A stretch of DNA of 5,360 nt from an uncultured Steroidobacteraceae bacterium (GCA_955652795.1 CATPBQ010000283.1:1-5360), one strand, 5' to 3'; counted from the first letter of the stretch, positions 1-5,248 are shown. Numbers and translations are program-made. Notes: a model not told the origin generated them from the letters alone.

Positions 1-1
1 C

Positions 2-217
2 TTCACGCCGTTGGTGAATCCGCTGCTGCGCGGCGGGTACATCCCCTACCGTGCCATCCCCGCGCGTACCGTGGGGGCCGCCATGCTCGGCGCCATTCGC
101 ACCGGCCGACGCGGCGTGCAACGCTACACGTATGAGGGTATCGGGACGCTGGCGCGCCTCGCTGTGTCGCGTACGCGCGCGCCGGCGCAGCCGAAGACGC
201 CCGCCGGCGCAAGGTAG
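2..217 (+). CDS. C-terminal end of an NAD(P)-binding, SDR-like oxidoreductase (partial at left edge)
   Basis: The frame is open from the left edge and ends at TAG 215-217, leaving about 71 residues. The segment PLLRGGYIPYRAIPARTVG, followed by AMLGAIRTGRRGVQRYTYEGI, resembles the C-terminal end of short NAD(P)H-binding epimerase/reductase proteins of the HTATIP2/YbjT kind. In those, an 'R-x-I-P-A-x-x-V-A-x-A-M' helix follows the substrate-binding region and a 'GV.xY' strand closes the fold. The nucleotide-binding Gly motif would lie outside the window, so cofactor and reaction cannot be confirmed. The last 20 residues are Ala/Pro/Arg-rich and look like an unstructured tail. The next gene starts 25 bases downstream on the same strand, so the two may share a transcript. 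The family call rests on pattern memory of a short fragment. That this is the real coding frame is more certain than the function. Confidence 0.6.
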   Translation, partial: FTPLVNPLLRGGYIPYRAIPARTVGAAMLGAIRTGRRGVQRYTYEGIGTLARLAVSRTRAPAQPKTPAGAR

Positions 218-242
218 TCGCGGGACCCGAGGCACGTCAGGC

Positions 243-728
243 TTGCGCGCCGCGCTCGCTCTTGCAGTCGCGCTGCTGGTCGGCGCGTGCAGCAGCCTCG
301 CCGCGACGCCGCCCGCGTCCCGGCCGCAAGGCGGGGCAGCGATCGCGCGGGCGGCGAAATCTCTGCTCGGAACTCCGTACCATTTCGGCGGTGCCGACGC
401 GGCCGGCTTCGACTGCAGCGGGCTGGCGCGGTACGTGCACGAGCGCGTGGGCGTGGCCATTCCGCGCACCGCCGCCGAGCAGCAGCGCGCGGCGCACCCG
501 GTGCCGCTGGGGCACCTGGCGCCCGGGGACCTGGTATTTTTCCGCATCCGCTCGCGCGGCATCGATCACGTCGGTGTCTATGCCGGCGGCGGCCGTTTTA
601 TCCACGCGCCGCGCAAAGGCGTGGCCGTCAGGTACGGGGATCTGAGCGCCGGCAGCTTCTACGCGCGGCGTCTGGTGAGCGCAGGGCGCTTCTGGGATGG
701 TGGCATGCGGCCGCCGTCGCCACGGTGA
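243..728 (+). CDS. NlpC/P60-family peptidoglycan endopeptidase, lipoprotein
   Basis: This 161-residue protein is a predicted outer-membrane-anchored murein hydrolase of the Spr/MepS type, which cuts peptide stems in the cell wall. The start chosen is TTG 243, because it gives a compact lipoprotein signal (MRAALALAVALLVGAC, lipobox V-G-A-C16) and has GAGG at 229-232, 10 bases upstream. The frame stays open further upstream (GTG at 51), but that start would overlap the preceding gene and bury the signal peptide behind an Arg-rich stretch. The NlpC/P60 core follows: GTPYHFGG at 43-50, FDCSGL with catalytic Cys58, PGDLVFF at 94-100, DHVGVY with catalytic His109, and FIHAP with the third catalytic residue His121. 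All three active-site positions are intact. There is no SH3b or LysM targeting domain, so this is a minimal single-domain enzyme. The signal peptide is short, with one Arg in the n-region, which is the weakest part of the start choice. No clear terminator follows it. Confidence 0.88.
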   Translation: MRAALALAVALLVGACSSLAATPPASRPQGGAAIARAAKSLLGTPYHFGGADAAGFDCSGLARYVHERVGVAIPRTAAEQQRAAHPVPLGHLAPGDLVFFRIRSRGIDHVGVYAGGGRFIHAPRKGVAVRYGDLSAGSFYARRLVSAGRFWDGGMRPPSPR

Positions 729-799
729 GACATAAAGCGATGCGCCTGGCGCGCGATACGTATAAAGCGCACCTGAGAGCCGCGACACATAATCATCAC

Positions 800-828
800 T
801 TGACTCCAAACCGCGACGCTTTGACACT
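800..828 (+). promoter_or_regulatory. Candidate sigma-70 promoter driving the riboswitch leader
   Basis: TTGACT at 800-805 matches the -35 consensus at 5 of 6 positions. A 17-base spacer leads to GACACT at 823-828, a weak -10 (3 of 6). Initiation would fall near 835, a few bases before the first aptamer stem, which suits a riboswitch leader. Alternatives are the better -10-like boxes CATAAT (788-793) and TATAAA (761-766), but neither has a recognisable -35 at the right distance. A perfect TTGACA at 821-826 would start transcription inside the aptamer and is unlikely to be used as a -35. Confidence 0.35.
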
Positions 829-838
829 GGTGCCTGAA

Positions 839-919
839 GTGACAAGGGCAAACCCGTCGAAAGACGGGGACGCAAAGCCACCGGTCTAAGGGACGTTCCT
901 ATGACGGCGGGGCTGCCAC
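839..919 (+). promoter_or_regulatory. Cyclic-di-GMP-I (GEMM-I) riboswitch aptamer
   Basis: The sequence carries the signature of the class I c-di-GMP aptamer in order. P1 is GTGACA (839-844) with TGCCAC (914-919), containing one A-C mismatch. The conserved GGGCAAACC lies at 846-854. P2 is CCCGTC (853-858) with GACGGG (863-868), closed by a GAAA tetraloop at 859-862. The conserved GGACGCAAAGCC lies at 868-879. P3 carries an 11-nucleotide GAAA-receptor: TCTAAG (885-890) facing TATGA (900-904). The usual outer C-G pair is replaced here by U885-A904, a compensated change. The G at 847 aligns with the Vibrio Vc2 residue G20 that contacts the ligand, favouring c-di-GMP over the cGAMP-selective variant, which has A there. 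The A at 874 matches the stacking A47. The element lies 94 bases before the SPOR-like gene and should control it. Direction of control (on or off) is not obvious, since no U-tract terminator is visible. Confidence 0.95.
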
Positions 920-1017
920 GATCGCGCACCAGCGCGAGCGCTCGCATCCCTCCCGTCGCGCGCAGCAGCCCTCGAAGACCGTGTCCGCTGAGCGTTTCGG
1001 TTTCGGGGAAGTTATGA
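901..1017 (+). other. Candidate 38-codon leader ORF overlapping the riboswitch
   Basis: An ATG at 901 opens a frame of 38 codons ending at TGA 1015-1017, which overlaps the SPOR-like gene start as ATGA (1014-1017). Just upstream, AAGGGA at 888-893 could act as a ribosome-binding site 7 bases from the ATG. Both this site and the ATG lie inside aptamer helix P3, so folding would hide them. The predicted peptide (MTAGLPRSRTSAS...) is Ser/Arg/Pro-rich and resembles no family I know. The ATG is part of the conserved tetraloop receptor in many class I aptamers, and stops are rare in GC-rich DNA, so this frame may be chance. Confidence 0.2.
922..937 (+). promoter_or_regulatory. Post-aptamer hairpin, possible expression platform
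   Basis: TCGCGC (922-927) and GCGCGA (932-937) form a perfect 6-bp GC-rich stem with an ACCA loop, starting 3 bases after the aptamer closing stem. A 12-base self-complementary stretch GCGAGCGCTCGC (934-945) overlaps it and offers another fold. No run of U follows, so it is not a standard intrinsic terminator. Bases 926-932 (GCACCAG) are also complementary to CTGGTGC at 827-833, so this hairpin competes with an extended P1 if transcription begins early enough. Confidence 0.35.
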
Positions 1018-2747
1018 CAGCAACATCCAACTTCGCTTCCGTGCGCACGAGCGCCGAAGCAACGGATACCGCGGCAGCGGCGACGAGCCCCGGGCCGTTC
1101 GTTCTCAACCTGTGCTCATCGACGACGCCGATGGCGCTGGCGCAGACGGATCTGCCGGAGCTCAAGCGCTTCACGTTCTTCGTCAGCCGGCGCTTCGAGG
1201 AAGGCCGGGAGCGCTTTCGTCTGCACATGGGTTACTTCGCCACGCTGGCCGAGGCCGAGGAATGGCTGAGCGTCGTGCGCGAGATTTACCCGGGTGCCTG
1301 GGCCGGCGAAGCCCCGGGCCGCAAGCTGCGCGAGCGAGCTACCGCGGCGGCCGCCGCTCAGGCCCGCCATGCCGCCGGACCTCAGCCGCAGGTCGCGCCG
1401 GCGCCTTCGCGCGCCCCCGCACCGGCTGCCGCGGCTGCACCGCCCGCCGCGCCGATCCCGGCCGCTGTTCGCGTGCCCGTTGTACACCCCGCCCTGCCCG
1501 CTGCGGCGCGCGCCGCTGCAGCGCCGGTCGTGGCTGCGCCGGTTGCCCGGCCCGCCGCGCCCCCGAGCGTCGCGCCACGCATCACGGCCCCGGTGCCCGC
1601 GCCTAAGCCCGCTGTCGGGCGCGCGCCACCGCCCGCGCCGGTGCGCACACCGCCCCCCGTCGGTGCGCAGCGCGTAGCTGTGCGAACCCTGCCGCCCACG
1701 CCGGCCGCGGCGAGTTCCGCCGCAGCGCCCGCCGCGCGCGCCGCAGGCAAGAGCGCGAAACCGGTGTTTGAAGACTCGAACGTGCGCGAGGTGCTCGCGG
1801 CACTCGGCGATGCGAGCGCCACCGGCGAGACGCGCCTGATGCGTGCGCCGCCGCCGCGCGTGGCGCCGGCCGAGGGCAGCTCCCTCTCCGATACGCAGGT
1901 GTTGAGAATGCTCGAGACCCGCCGCCCAGAGGGCGGCGAGCCGCCGCCCGCCGACGTCGCGCATGGCGGCATTCCGCTGCTCAAGCCCGACGATACCGGG
2001 ACGCGCGAGGCACTCAAGGAGGCCGTCGTCCACAACGCGCCGGTGTCCTTTGCGGTGCAGTTGCAATGGTCGGTGCAGCCGGCCGAGCTCGACAAGGTAC
2101 CTGCGCTGGCCATTTTCAGCGCCTACACCCTGTATACCGTCGCGGGCAGCCGCGACGGGCGCAAATGGTATGGGCTGCGCCTCGGGTTCTTCAGCGACGC
2201 CATCGCCGCCAAGCAGGTCGCCCACTACGTGCGCTCGGAGTTCGCTTCGGTCGCCGTGGTGCCGGTGAGTCCCCAGGAGAAGGCGCGTGCCACCGATCAG
2301 GACGCGAAGGCCGAGACCCTGGCGGCTCCGGCCGCAGCGCGCCCGCATACCGGGGACGAGTTCAAGCTGATCGATGACGACACGGCGAGCATCGCGGTGG
2401 CGGCGCTGCTGCAGGGCAAGCCGCAACCGGCAGCCAGGCCAGGGGCAAAGTCCTCAGCCAAGCCGGTGCCGAAGGTCGCGGTAGGCCGTGCCGTGCGCCC
2501 GAGCGCGGCGCCTGCCAAGGGCCGCACGCGCGGCGGCGCCGGCAAGGTGGGCGCGCGCGAGCGCCGTAGCCCGCAGACGCTCGAGGAGACCCTCGAAATT
2601 CTCGGCGCGAGTCAGCTCGCGATCGACGACGGAACCGGCGAGACCCTCAACGACTCCGGCGTGCGTCACTTGCGCGTCGAGGTGCAGAAGAATTCGCCGT
2701 TCTCGCGACTCCTCGAGCGCCTCAGCGAGCGGATGAAGAAGCCGTAG
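1014..2747 (+). CDS. SPOR-like domain protein of unknown function, c-di-GMP riboswitch-controlled
   Basis: This is a 577-residue protein of a family that I recall from gammaproteobacteria downstream of class I c-di-GMP riboswitches. No biochemical role is known to me. A first SPOR-like segment spans about residues 29-97: it begins FVLNLCSSTTP, continues KRFTFFVSRRFEEGRERFRL and GYFATLAEAE, and ends at REIYPGAW. A long Ala/Pro-rich linker runs from about 104 to 249. Then comes a conserved short region (VREVLAALGD 257-266, LSDTQVLRMLETRR 291-304) and a second SPOR-like segment (about 346-418: FAVQLQW, YTVAGSRDGRKWYGLRLGFF). A basic/Ala linker and a C-terminal module follow (LEETLEILGAS 523-533, LNDSGVRHLRV 545-555). 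I see no signal peptide or membrane segment, which is odd, since classical SPOR domains bind denuded peptidoglycan in the periplasm. ATG 1014 is preferred to GTG 981 because GGGGA at 1005-1009 precedes it and the conserved region starts at residue 29. ATG 1131 would cut into that region. Its 3' end overlaps the convergent peptidase gene by 26 bases. Confidence 0.85.
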   Translation: MTATSNFASVRTSAEATDTAAAATSPGPFVLNLCSSTTPMALAQTDLPELKRFTFFVSRRFEEGRERFRLHMGYFATLAEAEEWLSVVREIYPGAWAGEAPGRKLRERATAAAAAQARHAAGPQPQVAPAPSRAPAPAAAAAPPAAPIPAAVRVPVVHPALPAAARAAAAPVVAAPVARPAAPPSVAPRITAPVPAPKPAVGRAPPPAPVRTPPPVGAQRVAVRTLPPTPAAASSAAAPAARAAGKSAKPVFEDSNVREVLAALGDASATGETRLMRAPPPRVAPAEGSSLSDTQVLRMLETRRPEGGEPPPADVAHGGIPLLKPDDTGTREALKEAVVHNAPVSFAVQLQWSVQPAELDKVPALAIFSAYTLYTVAGSRDGRKWYGLRLGFFSDAIAAKQVAHYVRSEFASVAVVPVSPQEKARATDQDAKAETLAAPAAARPHTGDEFKLIDDDTASIAVAALLQGKPQPAARPGAKSSAKPVPKVAVGRAVRPSAAPAKGRTRGGAGKVGARERRSPQTLEETLEILGASQLAIDDGTGETLNDSGVRHLRVEVQKNSPFSRLLERLSERMKKP

Positions 2748-4806
2748 TCTGCGCGTCGAACTCCGCCAGCATCCAGCGCCGGTACGCGTCCAGGTTGGGC
2801 TCGCGGCCGAGGAAGTCACGCACCAGCTGCGTGGCGGGCTTGGTGGAGCCGGGCGCCAGCACCGCCTGCCGGTAGCGCATGCCGGCCGGACCGCGCAGCA
2901 GATTCTGCGGGTCGAACTGCGCGAAGAAATCCAGCGCGATCACCTTGTCGAGCACGTAGGTGTAGTAGTTCGAGCTGTAGCCGTTCAGGTGCGTGAAGCT
3001 CGCCCAGAAGTGATCCCCCGGCACGAACGCGCTGGTGTTGAAGCGCTCGAAGTCGCGCCGGTACACGGCGTCGAAGTCCAGCGTCGCCGGCGGCAGCGTG
3101 TGGAAGTCCAGTGACACCGCCGTGAACATCAGCTGGCGCTGCTGGCCGCTCGCACGGCCGTAAGCGTCGGCGCGGGTCATGCGCGTGTACAGATCCCGGG
3201 GCAGCACCTCGCCGCTCTGGTAGTGGCGGGCGAATGACGTCAGCACGCCGTAATCATGGAAGAACTCTTCCAGCATCTGCGAGGGCGCCTCGATGAAATC
3301 GCCCTCCACGAGAAAGCCGCCCTCGCCGACGAACGCGTTCTGGCTGCCGATGACGTGATGCATGAGATGACCGAACTCGTGCAGGAACACCACCACGTCG
3401 CCGTACTGCATCAGGCCCGGGTCCCCGGGCGTGCCACCCGGGAAGTTGCACACCAGCACACCCTCGGGCAGCTGCCGGCCATGGATACCGAAGGTGAGCG
3501 GCTGGGTGGAGAACCACTTGTCCTTGCCTTCGCGCGGATGCATGTCCAGGTAGATGCGCCCGAGCCTGACCTTGCCGTCGAAGACGTCGTAGGTGGTGAC
3601 CGACGGATGCCAGGTGTGCACACCGGCCACTGGTTTGATGTCGACATGAAACAGCGTTGCGGCAGTGGCGATCACCCCGCTCTCGACCCGAGCGTAGGGA
3701 AAGTAAGGGCGCACGCTCTGCGAGTCGAAGCTGAACTTGGCGCGCCGGTACTGCTCCTCCCAGTAGCGCGCATCCGCGGCGGAGATCTTCTGGATCGACG
3801 GCTCGCGTTGCCGCGCGAACGCCAGCAACGCCGCGTCCTCGCGCGCGCCCGGCTCGCGCGAGGCCTCATCGATCTTGCCGAGGTAATCGGCGAGCTTCGC
3901 CGGCGAGCCGATCATCTGATCCGCCATCGCAAAGTCTGCCCAGGTCGGATAGCCCAGCAGCCGAGCCAGCTCCTCGCGCCGGGCGAGCAGCCCGCGCAGA
4001 GTCTCGGTGTTCGCCGGGTAGCCGACCTGCTGGGCCGCCAGGTACAACTTGCCGCGCAGGTCCGCGCTGTTGGAGAACTTCTGGGCCGGCCAGCCATCGG
4101 GCGGGTCGGTCGTTATCTTGACGTGTCCTTCGGCGTCGGCGGTGTGCGTGGCGAGGTAGTCCGGCGGCAGGCCGTCAAGTTGCGCCTTGTCGGCCACCAC
4201 CGTGCGCACGTCGTCGTGCACCGCGCGCTCGAACGCCAGGCCGAGCTCGGTGATCTTGTCCTGCAGCGCCCTGATCCGGGCGCGTGTGGCGTCGTCCCTG
4301 TCCACGCCGGCAAGACGGTACTCGAGCAGGGTATGTTCCAGATAGTGCCGGGTCGCCGCGTCCGCCGGTGATGGCAGCGCGGCGAGCGCCCGGTAGACTG
4401 GCTGGTTGAGGTTGAGCGCCGTGTACGCGGCATTCGCGCTCTGCGTGAGCGCCTGCGCCTTGTCGCGCAGCTCCTTCGTGGCCCCCACGCCATACATCAC
4501 GCTGGACTGTGCGACCGAAAGGATGAGCTCGTTGGCCGCATCGTCATACGGACGAAGGGTATTGCCCACGGTGCGCGCGCCCTTCACGGCCACGACGCGC
4601 GCGATATCGGCGTCGGCGCGGCGCAGGTGCTCGTGTACCCAGGTGTCGAGGGCCGCCGGATCGTCGCCGGCTTCCCAGGCGTGAAGGTCTTTGGAGGCCA
4701 CAGCCCTGGCGGGCGCGGCGCGGGCGGCCCAGGCGGGCAGGGCGGCGCAGGCCAGCACAGCAGCGACGAAGGGCAACCAGTGCCCACGGGGCGATCGACC
4801 GGCCAT
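2722..4806 (-). CDS. Secreted M3-family zinc metallopeptidase (thimet oligopeptidase/Dcp-like)
   Basis: This 694-residue protein has the usual length for M3A oligopeptidases (about 680-720), enzymes that cleave short peptides in a deep channel. The zinc motif HEFGH is at 476-480 (ligands His476 and His480, catalytic Glu477), and the third ligand is Glu506 in DFIEAPSQ, 30 residues downstream. Other family marks are YLDMHPREGK (419-428) and the substrate-binding block HLNGYSSNYYTYV from His606 to about 618, which supplies the His and Tyr residues that bind substrate. All catalytic residues are present. The N-terminus MAGRSPRGHWLPFVAAVLACAALPAWA looks like a Sec signal cleaved after AWA at residue 27. 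VLAC at 17-20 is a weaker lipobox alternative. The many cytosolic M3 enzymes lack such a signal, so this one probably works in the periplasm, recycling or consuming peptides. ATG 4806 has AGGGAG (complement of 4813-4818) 6 bases upstream. Its 3' end overlaps the convergent SPOR-like gene. Confidence 0.93.
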   Translation of the reverse strand: MAGRSPRGHWLPFVAAVLACAALPAWAARAAPARAVASKDLHAWEAGDDPAALDTWVHEHLRRADADIARVVAVKGARTVGNTLRPYDDAANELILSVAQSSVMYGVGATKELRDKAQALTQSANAAYTALNLNQPVYRALAALPSPADAATRHYLEHTLLEYRLAGVDRDDATRARIRALQDKITELGLAFERAVHDDVRTVVADKAQLDGLPPDYLATHTADAEGHVKITTDPPDGWPAQKFSNSADLRGKLYLAAQQVGYPANTETLRGLLARREELARLLGYPTWADFAMADQMIGSPAKLADYLGKIDEASREPGAREDAALLAFARQREPSIQKISAADARYWEEQYRRAKFSFDSQSVRPYFPYARVESGVIATAATLFHVDIKPVAGVHTWHPSVTTYDVFDGKVRLGRIYLDMHPREGKDKWFSTQPLTFGIHGRQLPEGVLVCNFPGGTPGDPGLMQYGDVVVFLHEFGHLMHHVIGSQNAFVGEGGFLVEGDFIEAPSQMLEEFFHDYGVLTSFARHYQSGEVLPRDLYTRMTRADAYGRASGQQRQLMFTAVSLDFHTLPPATLDFDAVYRRDFERFNTSAFVPGDHFWASFTHLNGYSSNYYTYVLDKVIALDFFAQFDPQNLLRGPAGMRYRQAVLAPGSTKPATQLVRDFLGREPNLDAYRRWMLAEFDAQTTASSSAR

Positions 4807-4822
4807 GGATGACTCCCTGACT

Positions 4823-4838
4823 GTGCCGTTCTCGGCAC
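4823..4838 (-). promoter_or_regulatory. Perfect inverted repeat in the peptidase 5' leader
   Basis: GTGCCG (4823-4828) and CGGCAC (4833-4838) are perfect 6-bp inverted arms around a 4-base loop. On the minus strand this hairpin ends 4 bases before the AGGGAG ribosome-binding site of the M3 peptidase gene. It could be an RNA hairpin affecting translation or stability, or a small operator. There is no U tract, so it is not a standard terminator. I found no convincing -10/-35 pair in the 119-base gap. Confidence 0.35.
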
Positions 4839-4876
4839 GCCAGCGCTGATTGTGAAGCCAGTTTAGCGCGAAGTGG

Positions 4877-4908
4877 CGCCCGGTGCGGCACGACGCCGTT
4901 TCCGGGCG
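4877..4908 (-). terminator. Strong two-part stem-loop downstream of the zinc-ribbon gene
   Basis: CGCCCGG (4877-4883) pairs perfectly with CCGGGCG (4902-4908). Inside, CGGC (4886-4889) pairs with GCCG (4895-4898) around an ACGAC loop, with a possible extra G-U pair. The structure begins 17 bases after the stop codon of the zinc-ribbon gene (stop at 4926-4928 on the minus strand). That position suits a transcript end or an mRNA 3' stabiliser. The minus strand after it reads CCACTTCGCG, without a U run, so intrinsic termination would be weak. It may only attenuate read-through into the peptidase gene. Confidence 0.4.
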
Positions 4909-4925
4909 ACGGGACGTGAGAGCAA

Positions 4926-5228
4926 TCAGCGCTTGCCGAACAATTTTTCCAGTTCGGTCCGCGCCCTGTCGACCTCAGCCGTGTTGGGTGGCGTATACGC
5001 CGCGGCGCGCGGTTTGAAGTGATCGCAGAAGTTCGCGTGTATCTTGTCGTTCACTTCCTCCGCGGTCGGCTCGCGGCAGTGCTTGGCGACACGCGTGTCG
5101 TAGTCGATGCACATGCGGCACACGTGCAGCTCGGCATGGCACTTCGGGCACTCCTCGAGCCGTCGCAGCGGCAGGCTCAGCTCGGCGAGCGGCGCGCCGC
5201 ATTTCCAGCAGACCAGATCGTGGGCCAT
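4926..5228 (-). CDS. Small multi-cysteine zinc-ribbon protein, function unknown
   Basis: This is a 100-residue protein starting MAHDLVCWKCGAPLAELSLP. Three CxxC pairs are visible (Cys7/Cys10, Cys27/Cys30, Cys37/Cys40), followed by single Cys51 and Cys68, with His31, His35 and His50 nearby. This is enough for two zinc sites of the zinc-ribbon type. The block LHVCRMCIDYD and the later ANFCDHFKPR match a conserved small family I recall from proteobacteria but whose function I do not know. The C-terminus (VDRARTELEKLFGKR) is a charged helix. ATG 5228 is chosen because the conserved region starts there. The frame stays open to ATG 5336, but the added residues are Gly/Pro/Ala-rich and that start lies within the palindromic promoter-like region. 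A drawback is that no Shine-Dalgarno sequence precedes 5228, since the bases there are CTTCCCGCCC. The gene is on the same strand as the M3 peptidase, 119 bases upstream of it. Confidence 0.8.
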   Translation of the reverse strand: MAHDLVCWKCGAPLAELSLPLRRLEECPKCHAELHVCRMCIDYDTRVAKHCREPTAEEVNDKIHANFCDHFKPRAAAYTPPNTAEVDRARTELEKLFGKR

Positions 5229-5248
5229 GGGCGGGAAGCGTACTACTG

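Noticed and set aside
699..723. GTGGC/GCCAC inverted repeat at the end of the NlpC gene as a terminator
   Set aside because: The arms are 5 bp with a 14-base loop, lie inside the coding region, and no U run follows.
821..826. Perfect TTGACA as a -35 box
   Set aside because: Its -10 would be AAGGGC at 844-849 and transcription would begin within the aptamer, destroying it.
237..947. 236-codon minus-strand open frame across the NlpC gene and riboswitch
   Set aside because: It runs through both a well-supported coding gene and a structured RNA and has no domain of its own.
981..1013. GTG 981 as start of the SPOR-like gene
   Set aside because: No ribosome-binding site precedes it, while ATG 1014 has GGGGA 4 bases upstream and overlaps the leader stop as ATGA. 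It cannot be fully excluded.
1116..2426. 436-codon minus-strand open frame opposite the SPOR-like gene
   Set aside because: It is Arg/Gly-rich with no motif and is fully explained as the shadow of the Ala/Pro-rich coding frame. The plus frame carries the conserved SPOR-like segments and a riboswitch.
3256..4371. 371-codon plus-strand open frame opposite the M3 peptidase
   Set aside because: It is antisense to a gene with intact catalytic motifs. Its translation is a Leu/Arg/Gly-rich mirror of that gene with no recognisable domain, as expected in GC-rich DNA.
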